Assembly: GCA_016785225.1 (NCBI GenBank)
Contig: JAFBJZ010000357.1
Span: 687,501-751,500 of the forward strand
Source of the DNA: Psettodes erumei
Lineage: Eukaryota > Chordata > Actinopteri > Pleuronectiformes > Psettodidae
DNA: 64,000 nucleotides
Reading direction: 5' to 3'
A program made the translations under genes and the position numbers. Below the pieces are notes generated by a model, which was given only the letters and a program-made list of their open reading frames with translations, did no database searches and had not been told where the DNA came from. Positions 39,001 to 52,480 of the stretch are shown here, piece after piece. Within the stretch, counting starts at the first letter, position 1. Each line of letters starts with the position of its first letter.

Positions 39001-40290
39001 GTACTGAATCTAAAAGTGCCATGTGCAAGGAATGAAAAAGCCCAGGGGAGATGGCCCAAATATTTATATGACTGTGAAAGCTGCTGGTGGCCCACAGGAA
39101 CAATTTATATACTGCATGTGTGTCCGTGTCTATAACTGTACACATCCCAGTTCATCTCTTTCTTTAACATCACAACAAAACACCTCATGTCCGAAGATAA
39201 ATTCAGCCGTAAAGGGGGGCTGAGTGGTGGTAAAGTACAACTGACGAGCCTATAAAACAGAACAGCTGGTGGGAATAAAAGGGAAGGTGCTAGAGGACAT
39301 CTTTGTTTCCTTAACCTCTTGAATGAAACTCTTATTACCATAATCCTCTCACGTAAACCAAGAGGTTTAACTCTTTTATCTCAAAGACCAATCCCTGCTT
39401 AATGATGCAGAAAGGTGAAATCCACAAATTTGGGGGGTCTAAGATGTCAGATGGCAGCAAATGCCACCTTGTGAACTTAAGTGGGTGCAGTTTACAAGTG
39501 AAAGTCATCTTACATAATTATAGCTCGATTTAAAGTATGCCAAATGAGTTGCACAACACCCTCCAGGTTAGAATAATTTAATATTTCATTTGAATTTAAC
39601 AGTCTTCACAAACAGAGAGGTGGTGAGGATAATGCAAATGAGATCATTTCCTACTTGTTGTTTAACGCAGAAAGTCTGCACACACAAATCAGTTCAAAAG
39701 CTTTAATCTCATTTTGGTTTCTCCGTGTCTCTGAGTAATTGTTTTAACTAGGCTTTTTAAAAAAATTGTTGCTGTAAAAAGATATATTCAGTTTGTCCTT
39801 CACCTAACATTAATTAAGTTTTATTTTAACAACAAAGTAGCCTAAATCTTGTAACCTAATCCTCCATAATGTGTTTGCACAATATAACTCTTAAGAGCTT
39901 GAAGAATCAATGCCTGAAACATCCAGATAGCACATTTATCTGAGAAAAGAGCCTACACAAAACAGTTTCAGAATAAACTTAAATGGATTAGTGTGGCATT
40001 TTGGGAAATATGTTCATTTGCTTTCTTGTTAGATTGGCAGACTTATGTCTGTACCACCCTCTGTCTGTATGCTAAAAATGAAGTTTCAGAGAGCAACTGA
40101 TTATCTTATCTTAGAATGAAAACTAGCCTGGTCCACCACCACTGTAAAGATAAAACCAGTTGTGCTTTAGAGATGCTGGTACTCTTGGACAGGGCTGGTT
40201 CATGTTGCTATATTTGATATAGCTTTATTAAACTGATGCAACAATTCTAGTGACCTGCAAGAGAGTGAATGAATATATAGCTATGGTTTT

Positions 40291-40531
40291 AAGGATAACA
40301 GGGCCCATGGCAGGTAGGTGCAGAGACAAACAAAAAAGGGCATGCAGGTACTGCAACGGAAAATCCAACACTCACAACAGAGCTGAAGCACGAGGAAACA
40401 CCAGGGAAGTGAACAGATGTACTGACAAAGAGAACAAATACAAAAGGGAGACTGGGGTAACCGTGAACAGGTGGAATAGATCTGGGCAGAACAGACCGTC
40501 ATAAAAGAAAAACAAAGTCAGGAAGACTATT
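40291..40531 (+). repeat. Interspersed repeat, copy A
   Basis: Shares ordered blocks with 56694-56991: AAGGATAACAGG at the start, GCAGGTAGGTGCAGAGA, AGGTACTGCAACGG, GGAAACACCAGGG, GGGAGACTGGGGTAACCGTG with AACAGGTGG after it, and TCAGGAAG near the end. Same orientation as copy B but shorter. Most likely a non-autonomous transposon or LTR fragment; the family is not identified. Confidence 0.7.
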
Positions 40532-40864
40532 TGTTTGCAAAAAATATGCCTGCATATACATGACAAGCCTCCGTGTATTTGTTTTATTTTACAGACACAG
40601 ACACCAACACACACGTGCACACACACAAAAATTATGCTGACTTACATTGATTCCTTGGGGACTTTCCACTAACCTTAAAACATGTCCTCACCTTAAAATT
40701 TTTGGAGTAGTGGAGGTTTCATACTGTGGAGGAAATTCATGCTCATGGTTACATTTAGAGGATTTTCTTTTTTCCCTGTATGGAAGACAAGTCCCCATGA
40801 TGTTATGGTGTAAACTGATCTACTGTATATCCCCATAGCATTACCCATAGAGTATTACCCAGAC

Positions 40865-40909
<45 letters not shown>

Positions 40910-40921
40910 ATACAAACACAC
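40865..40921. repeat. Imperfect (AC)n microsatellite
   Basis: A long (AC) run with ATAC and AAAC interruptions toward its 3' end, in the spacer upstream of ankk1. Confidence 0.9.
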
Positions 40922-41530
40922 AGCTGCTACAGAGGGCTGCCATGTTCTCAAACACAAACTGCTGACTACTGAGCCATACCAGCAGAGCTGCTGGGGGTTA
41001 AGTGCCTTGTTAAAGTGGAATTTGATAGAAGTGGATGGTTCATTAGGCAGTTCATTTACTGTATATACAGACCAAAATTACAATGGGCATATCTATCATA
41101 TCAGCTATCATAACTGATACTCTGGTTGGAGCTGAATCTATCCATTTCTGAGCAACTCCTCAGTTTCTGAGTGCATCTTGGCACTGGGAAGGAAAGATTA
41201 GAAATCACTCATTGTCTCTGGATGACTGAAAGCTGGGTCAGCAGTCTCGGCAGCTAAAAACCGGCTTTGTGACATTTCAGTGCAAACAAGTTCTGCAGGT
41301 CAGCTCCTCCCACAGAACAATGTATTTACGTATGTGGCTCCACATGCCTTTCACACAGCCAATGATTTGAATGTGTATCCATGTTCTACAGCTTTCTCTC
41401 TCCACGCCTGACACGCGGATCTCCTGTGAAGCCACTGATCGATGTTAATCCTAAGGATAAACCCTGTTATGAGTAGGATTTGAGGGTGAGTGTTTCGTGG
41501 GGGCTTGTTTCAGAGAAGATCTGTGTGCTG

Positions 41531-44500
41531 ATGGATCCCTTTGATGGACTGCCTGGGCAGTTCAGGAACTTCAAGAAGGACGACTTTGAGGCCTCTTGGA
41601 TTAAGGTGGCAGAATGCAGGTTTGGCCAGGTGTACCAGGTCAAGCTCAAACTCTGGCGGGAAAAATGTGCCCTGAAAAGCTTTGACACAACCCTGTGTGC
41701 AAACAACTTCTACAGGTGGGACGTTAATTAGGAAAACTAGTACAACTTTGTACATTGGCACATTGTGCACTTTGAACTATAAAGATCTTGAGAATACTCT
41801 TTGTGCCTTTACATTACTGGAAAGAGAAAACAATGTTTCCAGTGGTCAAAGTTCAAAATATCCATTTAATGCTAAAGCCTCTATGCTGGCCTGTATTTTT
41901 TTCCATCATAGGAGGATAATAGATGAGGCTTCCAACATAACTAAAGTGAAATTCAACTACCTTGTATCCATCTACGGACTGTGCAGTGAGGCGACTGCCA
42001 TGGTGATGGAGTACATGAGTAATGGATCGCTGAACAATCTCCTGGCCAGTCACACTTTGATGTGGCCAAAAAAGTTCCACATGATTCATGAGGTGACCAT
42101 GGGCATGAATTTCCTCCACAGTATGAAACCTCCACTACTCCATCTTAACCTCAAGACCTCCAACATCCTACTAGACGATCATCTCCATGTCAAGGTCAGC
42201 GAAACACAGAAAAATGCATAATGAGACTGTAAGTGTTAACATAGCATTGAAGTTCAGGGTAGGATAATTCTGTACCGCTGAAAGATTTCTTTTTTTCATG
42301 CTAAGATTTCAGATTTTGCTTTAATCCACTGGGAAGAGGGCATGAGCAAGAAGATGTTCATGGAGCATCTGACAGCAAGAGGGAACATAAGTTATATTCC
42401 TCCAGAGACTTTCACTCAGTGCCCCGATCCTCCAGGAACTACCTTTGATGTTTACAGGTGACTTGCCAAGGGCATTTTCGAAATTGCACCATGAAAGAGT
42501 CACTGCTTTTTCCCTGATTTAGTGCACAAGCCACAATTCACAGTGTAACCTTGCACTGGGTATATATATCTTTAGCCTATTACAAGTCAGAGGGACATAT
42601 ACTATATATTCTACTCATGTCTGACTCACTTATTCTTACCCTATTATATTCACCAGTTTTATATTATCCTACTTTAAAAAGTACTGTTTTATATGCAAAA
42701 GAAAGTCAATTTTATTTTCAATGTATTTTATATAAGGGGGGGGTGCTGCAGTGTTCACTGAACGCAGGAAGTGCAAAAGTAAGAAATAGGGCTGAAGTGC
42801 CTCTGTCTGCTTTGATCTACAGCTTTGGAGTTGTAATATGGGAGATTCTGACACAGCAGAAGCCGTATGCAGGTATGAACACATTAATTTGATATGTGTC
42901 ACATCTTCACGTCAAATGGATTTATAGGCACTTCAGCAAGGTGTCCTGTAACACAACATCGTCACTTAAACAGCAGAAAGGTGAAGAGCATTTTCGTTTC
43001 ACTGATTCCTGAGCTACATTCCAGTCAAGTACATGTAAAGAAACAACCTTGGCTCTCCCAAATGTTAAAATTATGTCAAATTAATTCATGGCACTCATAA
43101 GGCCATGGTTAGTGTTTGTTTTCCTATGAGCAACAATCCATGATTTAACAACGACTAAAACCCTGATCTTGAATTAACCTTTGGTGAACCATTTGATGTG
43201 AACTTAACCTCAGCCCTTGTCAAGCACTGTAATGATCTGAACCTAAGCCCCAACTCAGCCCTAACATTAACATTTTAATTTACTTGGAAATAACAATGAG
43301 TTAACCTTTTAAAAATGAGTTTGACAGTTTGGGAAATGGCTTATTCCCTTCCCTGCAAATAGATCGATACCACATGCACCATTAAAACATCAAGTCAACA
43401 GACTGTTACCTTAACATAATATGAGGACAGGTGATGGGGAAACAGCTCGACTGGCTCTCTTCAAAGGAAACATGAGCTGTTTATCAGTCCCTCCAAAGAT
43501 CCTAAATAAACAAATTATATCATGTTCAATGTATACAAAAAGTGTAAAACAAATACTTGTCAAACTATCCCTTTACCATAACAGAGATCAAAACTGGGTG
43601 TGTTTAATGAATGTGTAAAACTGTCACATGATTTGTAATTAAAGAAAAAATGACAACATAATTTGTTGCTTCTCTGCATGTACTGATCACCTGACGTGTT
43701 TTGTGGACCCAGGGTACAGTGTGACCACAGTGCTCTTACAGGTATCACATGGTAAGCGACCTCCAGTGGAGATGATGCCTGAACAGAAGCCCCATGAGTG
43801 TGATCAGATGATTAGCATCATGCAGCAGTGCTGGGACCATGATAACAGGAAGAGGCCGCCATTCTCAGGTAAAACAAATCGGATTTAAAGTTCTCAGAGG
43901 AACTGCAGCTCTTAATGTCTTCCACTGAGTCCCCAAAGCTAAACTATATATATACAGTACATGTATTTTTGGGAAAGGATCATAACATAAAAACATTTTA
44001 CCTGTAGTTGATGCATGACTGTTGTTACTCTGATACAATTATGGGATTATCCCAGAGGCTTTGGAATTACAAGTCTGGGAATAATATTTTTAGGGCAAAA
44101 TCAGATCATTCACTGACTGAAGTTTTGCTCACAGACACTGTGAGGAAAACAGAGGCTCTGAGTGATGTCCTGAAGGTCCTCGGACCAAACCACTGCAAGA
44201 AAAATGGCAACGAGGTACAGACATCAGATTATTCTTGGCTGGTCCCCCCATACATAAAGTGTGTTCAGATGGATACTCTGCTTGAATGATTCTGTAGTAT
44301 CTCCTGTATCAAATCCACCTGCTAAATGATAATGTTGATCATCCTCACCCTCTTAGTTAACTGTCTTCCATTGCTTGGCAATAAAGCTGAATTACAGCTG
44401 AGGCTGCAAAGTGATGAGGATTTGGACTTTACCATCAATGTACAAATAGTTATGGCATTTTTTAACAGCTATTGTGGCTAAAAGGATAAAAGCACAGAAA

Positions 44501-47008
44501 TTACTTTGCATTATTCTTTGCAGATATGTTTTTATGCCTTTGTTTAACTCTTAATTTCTTCATACCCTTGAACAGCAATGCTTATATGTACAGCTCTGAT
44601 TGAAATATGTACTTAGGCGCTTGTGATGATTGATGTCACAGCTAATGACTTCTGAAGCATTTTCTTTCTTTCTATTCCATTTTAGATTGCTTTTAATGTG
44701 GTGCCTGACCTTCCCTCAGGTAAACACACGGGTAGACAAGGATAGAAAATCATGTGCAATGCAAAGCCTGGAGGGATGACATTTAAAAAAGCACAGTCAG
44801 CCATTAGTGCATGAGAGAATAAAAGAAACATTCATGCAGCCTTGCAGATGCTTTTTCTTTGAAATGCTGACTAAATTATTGAATAGATGATTCGCAATTT
44901 GTTGTATTGATCTTCTCCTTTCTAAAACCCCTTAAAAAAGAAATGTACAGGTGCATAAGTTCATTTCATACCAACAACTGATACTGACTAAGCATCGCAT
45001 GCATTTGCACAAGCACGCTGCTCTGCATGATGAAATTATATAATTAAGTCAAATTCATGAATACAGGTTCCTGTGACACACTGTAATCACCATTTCTGCA
45101 GATCTTTTTTTCATCAAATTTTCTATGCTTTCATTTCACAGATGACCAACATGCCGTGGACGGCATTCTCTCTCTGCTGTCCAAAGGGGACTTTGGTAGT
45201 TTCAGGCAGTCTTTGAAAAGAGAACATGTATACACCCAGTTTTCAGGGGAAAAGAGCCTCCTCCACTACACGGTAGCCAGCGGGGATGTAGAGAATGTCC
45301 AGCAGGTCCTGAGTCTAGGTGCTGAGGTCAACTGTGCAACTGCCAGAGGTTACTCTCCACTTATTATTGCTGTTCTGCACAGGTGTGTATAAAATGTTTA
45401 GGAAAACTGTCTCAAGAGTAATGCAGGGAAAAGTCATTTGTGCTAGCAACTTGCTATTTGGATAAATGTCTCAAGTTAAAAGTCATTTATTTGGTGAATT
45501 AAACCATTAGTTTGACTTGGGAATATGCTCATTCACTTTCTTCTACCACTGTCACGTTTGTAAACTAAATATGAGGTTCGAGCCAGAAGATGGTTAACTT
45601 AGTTTAGTGTAAAAATTGGAGTCTCTACTGGTTACCGGCAACATGACAAAAGTTGTGGACTCATCACTGTGCCTGGCAAAAAATATCCAGCATATAACCC
45701 CTCGTAACATTACAAATTGTTCTTTTGACACTTTTATTCTGTATATATTGGACAAACAAGATATAACGTCATTTGACAGAGTTACTTGATGTTTATCCCC
45801 CCTTCCTGCTAAAATAACAATCCCAAGTTTCATGTGTAAAGGACAGACATCAGACAGACAAGTGCTACTGAGCTTAACACTAGTTAATACAGCAAAAACA
45901 TGTATTTTCCAAAATGTCAAACTATATCTTTAAAATGTAATACAGCAGCATATGGTTGAAACATCCTTTCCACAGGTTTCATGACATCATCTCTCTGTTG
46001 CTGAATAATGGCGCAGCTGCCAACCATGGAGATGAGGACCAGTGGACGGCGTTACATTTTGCTGCTCAGAACGGCGATGAGAGAACTCTACGTCTTCTTT
46101 TGGACAAAGGAGCTGAGGTGGATGCCCGGGAGAAAGCGGGCTGGATGCCCCTCCATCTGGCTTGCCAGAACGGCCATGAAACAGCGGCACGCCTGCTGCT
46201 TTCACGGCTGCCAGAGGAAGCAGTGGGAGAACGGGAGGCACAAGGAAGGACGCCCCTCCACCTAGCCTCCGCCTATGGACATCTGAATATTGCCAAGCTC
46301 CTCATCTCTCAGGGAGCAGATCCCAACGCTATCGACTGCTCTCTCTCAACTCCTCTTCACCTATCAGCTGAGGAGGGCCATAACAGAATAGTGAGGCAGC
46401 TTGTGAAAAGTGGGGCGAGTGCTGACAGTTCAGACAGCAGAGGATACACTCCACTTCACCTGGCTGCTCTGAAGGGTCACACAGGCATATGCAGGCAGCT
46501 GTTGACAAATGGGGCCAGCCCAGACTCCAGGACCCTGCAAGGCTGGACTCCTGTGCACCTGGCTGCCCTGAGGGGCCATGAAGCCACGGTGGTCCAGCTG
46601 AAGAGCCAGGGCTGTTGTGTGAATGCTACAGGTGAAAACGGGTGGACCCCGCTCCACCTCGCCTGTCACCAGAACGAACCGGAAGTGGTAGTAAAGCTCT
46701 TGGAAGCCAAAGCCGACCCAAATGTGAAAGAGGACAGTGAAGGATGGACGCCGCTACATATGGCCTGTACCAGCATCAGTTTCCCAAGTGTCCTCCACTT
46801 GATATCACACCACGCAGTTGTCAATGCAGTAAACTTGCTAAAGGCAACACCATTACACCTGGCTGCCCAGCATGGTTGTATGCCAATTGTAAAAGCTCTA
46901 CTGCTGAATGGAGCAGACAGGACACTGCTGGACTCTTCAGGATCCACAGCACTAAATGTGGCCCAGAAGAGTGAAAAATGGGAAATTGTGCAGCTATTGG
47001 AAAAATGA
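41531..47008 (+). CDS. ankk1: ANKK1, RIP-type (pseudo)kinase with 12 ankyrin repeats
   Basis: Coding exons: 41531-41715, 41912-42194, 42306-42457, 42823-42872, 43713-43868, 44105-44214, 44686-44719, 45142-45382, 45976-47008. They total 2,244 nt, phases agree, and give 747 residues (human 765). The start is the Met of MDPFDGLPGQF, which aligns with the human N-terminus; a splice-like TTTCAG at 41513 argues against the in-frame ATG at 41480. Kinase domain about residues 15-280: degenerate Gly loop (ECRFGQV), ATP Lys49 in CALKSF, catalytic loop LLHLNLKTSNILL (Asn141 in place of Asp), DFA at 159-161, SYIPPE. A linker follows, then 12 ankyrin repeats, mostly with TPLHLA cores. RIPK4-related family; cytoplasmic. 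Human ANKK1 carries the Taq1A variant next to DRD2. The two substitutions predict loss of catalysis. Confidence 0.95.
41912..42457 (+). other. Kinase catalytic core of ankk1 with altered HRD and DFG motifs
   Basis: Two exons (41912-42194 and 42306-42457) carry the hinge MEYMSNGSL, the catalytic loop reading HLN where human ANKK1 and RIPK4 have HLD, and ISDFALIHW where the family has DFG. The codon for the replaced catalytic Asp is AAC at about 42152-42154, one G-to-A step from GAC. The ATP-binding Lys and the DFG-motif Asp remain, so nucleotide binding may persist. Confidence 0.85.
45976..47008 (+). other. Last ankk1 exon, ten ankyrin repeats
   Basis: A single 1,033-nt exon encodes about ten ankyrin repeats in unbroken register (cores WTALHFAAQ, WMPLHLACQ, RTPLHLASA, STPLHLSAE, YTPLHLAAL, WTPVHLAAL, WTPLHLACH, WTPLHMACT, ATPLHLAAQ and a degenerate STALNVAQK). 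The two more divergent N-terminal repeats come from exon 45142-45382. It ends in EIVQLLEK and TGA. Confidence 0.9.
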
Positions 47009-48026
47009 TGTTCACCATGACTCTAGTTCTTGGTCAAGCAATTTGAATGGAAGAATTACGGTACAATGAAAAGATCAGTGAAAAATATATTTGATAATAT
47101 TATCTTCCTTTTGCATGGGGCTTTTCTTTAATGTGGCAAATCTTCCAAAAATATTTCACAACTGCACTACACAAAGACTATTGGCCCCATTGTATCTGTC
47201 TAGTATGCATTTTTTTCTCTGAATTTCTGTTTATGCATCTTTCACATAACCCCACAGAGTTTTGATTTTATAAAATCATTTTATATTTAACATTTTATTT
47301 TAAATTGTGTCACAATTTTGCTTTCAAAAAACAAACCTTTTTTTCCCAGTAATTACACTGGTGTAGGTTACAACTGAAGTACCATATCAGGACTTTCCAT
47401 TGATCGGGCATTTGTATTGAAATAATACATAATAGTCTGTAGAACCCTGCAGGATGAGTCAGCACATGGGGTCAAAATCAGGTGAAGTACAGTATAATAA
47501 CAAAACATGTATTGATTCTGCTCTTTGACTCTTCTTAATGTGTGCTTTCCTGGTCAATGACATTAACACTGCTGCCACATGTGGATGAAAAGGAGAATAT
47601 GCTGTTATGATTTATGGAGAGGTTCGTCGGATTAAACCTGCCGCACTTGAAAGGTATTATGTGTCTAATAACAAGGTTAGAAAAGTGATGACATGAACTA
47701 GTGGATCACTTCTATTGGCATTACTTGACAACATCTATTGGGCTTTTAAAATTCAAATATGTTATATGACAAGGCAAGACAGCTCTGATTATGAGTCATC
47801 CCCTGCAGACTGAGGGAAGCGCTGCTCAGTTTGTCATTTACCACAGTGACACCTTATTAAATTGAAAAGGAATTCATGGATTCAGGAGCTGAATTGACCT
47901 GCATATCCTCAGGGTGTCCCCTGAGAACATTCAGTGCTGACTGTTACCTCACCTTACAGGTTTGTCTCCTTGTGTTATCCATTTTCAAATGTTTGTACTG
48001 TATGGCCACACTGAACCACTGTTTTC

Positions 48027-48049
48027 TGTGTGTGTGTGTGTGTGTGTGT
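48027..48049. repeat. (TG)n microsatellite
   Basis: A pure TG dinucleotide run of about 11 units in the ankk1-drd2 spacer. Confidence 0.85.
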
Positions 48050-50964
48050 TAGAGTTCACCTGACCAGAACATTGTGGAAAACCACCCAGCACCCTGTGAC
48101 CGGTGGCTACTTAGTGGCTACGCCACAATAAAGGTACTATAAAAGGGAGAAAAGGGAGCCGCAGAAATTTTATTTGACAGTTTGACTGTGTTTTTCTGCT
48201 GTGATGCCTCAATTTATTTTGTAAACATTTTTAGACAGCTATCAGGAAGCGGCACTCACTTGGGCTGCTTAAGATTTATACGAGCAAAATCCTGATTTAC
48301 AGTGTCACATGGTTTACACTGTGTCATGAGCCTGAGAGAGTAAAGCATCTGCTGACCCCGCTATCTCTGTAATTTATCCACTCGAGTTTGAAAGGCAGTT
48401 ATCACATTATGAAAAGAGGTTCTCTAGAGAGCACTGTGTGCTTCAGGTTGGGTTGGATGATTTATAGTGGAAAGTGTCCTTATTGCAGCAACTCTCATTT
48501 GAAATTTATGAGGCTTCTGGTGTCTTAAAAATTGGAAGCAAACTACATCTATGTGGTTGTTATCTGCAGTAAAACAGTGTGATATTGGATAACAGATGGG
48601 AATGACACTCATCTGTGGAATCCACAGAGTGTCTCACTGCATAACCTGTTTAACAGCAGTTTTGTCCCTCAAACACTCACATGGAAAAGAGCCTTTGTCT
48701 TTAATTATATACCAGACCACTGTTCTGATGCCACAGCCTGAAATGTTAACACTTACTTTTCTAACGAATCTGGCCTCAATCAATGGTGCTGCCCCAAGCT
48801 TTCTACATATATGGTGACACATTGGATCCCTTCTATTGGCCAGTAACTGGTTTTGCAGGCACCTAAACTAATTTTGTTTTCTAACAGGAAGACAGGCAGG
48901 AACAAGATAATGTCATGTAGGTTGCTGTTAGCACAAGCAAGAAGGAAAGGGGGGAGCTGCAATGTGCTGTTTTCTTTCATTTGCAGTGGCAAACACCCAG
49001 CTATGTTCTGTAACTGCATTTATCTAACATACACTGTTCTGCATATTATTGATAGAATAACTTGATAAAGCACCTTTTGTTATAATTGTTTTATATTAAA
49101 TTAAACAGAAACTTGACTCCCTAACTGCTTTGACTGAACTTGTTCCAAATACAGTAGACTACAGCACATAATGACATATTTCCACCTGCACAAATCAAAG
49201 AGCATCCAAAAGCTCTAAAGGTTTTGTTGGAAAATTCATCTAGAGCATTTTTCATAGTATTATTAGTATTTTTAACAAGTTACACAATTCCCACTTGTGC
49301 TTGCTATGGGCACCTGTTTAATCTCATTTTCTGATATTACCTAAATCACTATATACTATTTAGGCTGTTTACCTAAGTTTGAGAAGTTGTGTTTCCGTGA
49401 AGATTATTGCAGCCAGGCCTCTGAAACCCTATTTAGAAGAGCTCTCTGACATTCACAGCTCTCATCTTAATGATGGGATGCAATTTGGCTGCTTATCAGT
49501 ATATTTAGCTTTGCAGAGGAGAGCCATTACATGCTCTGTGCAGAGTGCCCTCTTAAGTGGCAGGGTTAAACTCACCACTGAGCTGTGCCCTGTGGTGTTA
49601 AGCTGCTGCAATCAGGACTGATGCATCTGTGTCTTTTGACCCAGGTGTGCTGCCTCACCAGGGCCAGGCAGCCATTTCTGGACCTTGCCACAGTAAGTGA
49701 TTGAGTAATCTATCGTGTCTCCTGGGGGATGATATTTTTTCAGAGTGATGATATGAAAACATTTTTTGCCCCTGTCATCTCTCAGCTACCACTCACTTTG
49801 CAACCTGGCAGTGGAAAAACACCTGGGGCCGGTCTCTCTACATCTTCAAGGAGTGTTGCTTACTGATGTGCAAGGGACTGCTCTTTTTTACTTCAGTGAA
49901 TCTCCACTCAGGTTACTGAATGAAACCACTTTGATTAAATGACTTCCTCATCACAGAGACACTTCGAGTAATTCACCTCCATAAAGGAACAGCACATACT
50001 GCCTTTAGAAAGATGATTCATGAATTTTTCTTGAAGGATTAAAAAAAAAGTATATTTATTTATAGTTATTTTTTAAGCTATTAAACTATTGCCAGTGAAT
50101 GGCCTTGTTTTTCTCCTGTGTATTCTTGTTTACCCTTCATCTCTCTTTCTTCAGTGGTGTCATGCTCTTGAAAAAGATTATTGGTGAGTCGTGCTGTTAT
50201 CTCCCTAGAAAAGAGCAGTGTGGGAAACATTTTGGATTTAGTAATCAATGTATTGATGGTAATGGGGGAGTCTTCTGATGAGATTCAGCATTAACATTTA
50301 AGGGCCATTGTGCTGAAGAAGGCATGAACAACTCCTGGATGTATGACTGGCTTCTTCTCCACATGCAGCATGAAATGAAGAGATTTGATAGAGATAATTA
50401 CCACTCTTGCTACTCACTACTTGCAACATTAAAGAATTTCTGAAATTCTTTCAAAAATCCAAACACTCAGCAGCTTTGCACTATGTGAATGCCCTATAAA
50501 AGCACAGTATGCATATTTACACAGCATGTCACACCTGGAAGCAGCGTATTTTCTATCTGTACTAAGGTTTGTACGAGAAATTAAATCTATGCGTGTTAAT
50601 TTCACGCATATGCCTCTTTGTTTCCCACATGCTTTCAGTCAGAAAATTACCTCAGTTGGCCTTTTATAATAGTAACGATAATGACTCTAAGTTTGCTTGT
50701 CACGTCACTTTTCTCTTCCTCAGAATTTGTAGTGATTCGAAAGAGTGTTAAATCCCTTTAAACTGAAAAGCAATTTATTTTCAACTGTCTTTATGTCATC
50801 TACAGTCATAAAGCTTTTGTGCTTCAACTCCATTAGTAGCCATAATGCTGAGTAATCTTTTGATTGTTTGTTTAAAAAAAAAACAACAAAAAAAACAACT
50901 CATGCTGGTGAAAAATGCAATTTGTGCAAAACAGAAAAAGTAAGATGTGTTTTGTACTTGTCAG

Positions 50965-51014
50965 GCAAAGCAAAGTAGTATATGTATATGCAAAGCAAAG
51001 AGTATATGTATATG
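50965..51014 (+). repeat. Tandem duplication of a 24-25 bp unit
   Basis: GCAAAGCAAAG followed by TAGTATATGTATAT is repeated immediately as GCAAAGCAAAG followed by AGTATATGTATAT, differing by one base. A local replication-slippage product. Confidence 0.75.
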
Positions 51015-52019
51015 TTGTTATAGTACAGCAAAGCCCCTTAACAGTTTCACAAAATGCATGTTTGAGATCTGTCTGAAGGATGCTAATTAAATTAAATTGA
51101 TAGGTTATAAAAAAGGGTAATACACATATAAATGGAAAAGAATTATTACACTTTCCTGTAAACTATGTATTATCTTCATAACTTATTTGACATTTATTTA
51201 ACTGAAATAATATTCTCTGCAAAACGGAAAGACATACAAGGCTCTTGGGCTGCAGTCCCTACTTATCCCTCTTATGAGACAATGAAAATTTACTTTACAG
51301 TAATTTAATTTAATTTACAGTAAAGATTTTTTGCTTGCAAACTGATATGTTGCTGTTTCAGAGGCAAGCACTACCACAGCCATGTCTAGTTCAAGGTAGT
51401 CATGTTCAATGACTGCAAAATTATAGCTGACAATAATGATAGTGGTCAGATATCAAAATAAAGGCTTTAGGTGTTATGTTTTAACACAACTGTGTTTTCT
51501 GTCTGTAAACTGCTTTAAATGAAATTATACCATACATATATCTTCAGGGCATTTCAGCAACTTTTTAGACCAAACTCCTTAAAAATTTTACTCTGCACAA
51601 ATTAATGACAAAAAGATATATTGCTACTGTAGAGCGAGTGCAGCATACTAGTAGATTATAATATCCCCAACCACACAGATAATGAATGTAACCCCTTTCA
51701 GATATGTATCTGTTTCATTTCCTCTGGCAGTTCACCTGTTGTCCTTCAGGCTTCAATAAAGATTACATCCAAACTCTTCAATGCCTCTGATAACAAAAAT
51801 AGTTTGCATCACAAACCTCTTCTTCCTTTAAGACAACAAATCTCAAGCCAACCTCTCAAGGGCCATGCTCAGTCACTTCTGTGTTATTCATATGTCATGC
51901 GTGTCATGTAGGCATGCCAAAAAGCATGTTCGCACGCACACAGATATATGATGGTACTGCATGATTCAGTGAAGCTTAGGATTTTGATGCAAAATACAGT
52001 AGAATATCATATAAGTCTG

Positions 52020-52480
52020 ACATTACTGGCCAAAATACTTATATTTGTTTAAAAAATATATACTTGTTTGGAATATGATTGTTATTAATACATGATCATA
52101 TAATATTAACAATGCAAATAAAAAGTAGTATCTTAGTATTTGCCTCTTTCCACTTGCTTTAATGACAGCATACACTCTAGCTGGTGTGGACGTCGCACAT
52201 TTGTGCAAAACCTGATGAGCGATATTCTCCCAATATGATCTGACAATGTTCCAAAGAGCTTCTTATGCTGTCACAGAATGCTTGGCTTTCTCCGTCTTCA
52301 AATGCACCCATGAATGTTCAGTGGGGTCAAGGAGAGTGTCTGTGCAAGAAAGTTCATCACAGTCAGAACTCATTGGTCTTCTATGGTCTTCAAGTAGTTC
52401 TTGCAAAGGTTTGAGGTGTGGTTGGGGTCATTATCCTGCTGCAGTATGAATTAAATATCCCCAGAACCATGTTTAACTGT
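52020..52480 (-). mobile_element. Tc1/mariner transposase C-terminal remnant
   Basis: The reverse strand reads QDNDPNHTSNLCKNYLKTIE near 52450-52390, matching the second catalytic Asp block of Tc1-like transposases (QDNDPKHTS). Further downstream a segment with ARVYAVIKASGKRQ near 52190-52130 matches the usual C-terminus. Several frame breaks and stops lie between them, so it is a dead fragment. The N-terminal DNA-binding part was not found, and sequence just upstream (VKHGSGDI-like) is internally deleted. Confidence 0.75.

Larger units (their letters stand above)
36080..41500. other. Spacer between the ZP-C gene and ankk1
   Basis: AT-rich, with no coding exon recognised. Contents: a degenerate interspersed repeat copy at about 40291-40531 and an (AC)n tract at 40865-40921. 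Promoter sequence of ankk1 presumably occupies the right end, but I see no distinctive box. Confidence 0.6.
47009..52010. other. Spacer 3' of ankk1, convergent with drd2
   Basis: AT-rich, with no coding exon seen. It presumably begins with the ankk1 3' UTR; the first plain AATAAA I noted is at 48127-48132, 1.1 kb past the stop, so the true end is uncertain. A (TG)n tract lies at 48027-48049 and a short tandem duplication at 50965-51014. Open frames at 48596 and 49379 have no family features. Confidence 0.55.

Noticed and set aside
41480..41530. Upstream in-frame ATG for ankk1
   Set aside because: It adds 17 residues with no counterpart in human ANKK1, and an acceptor-like TTTCAG lies between it and the Met of MDPFDG.
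45594..45920. 108-codon reverse-strand frame in an ankk1 intron
   Set aside because: No motif, no splice context, and intronic.
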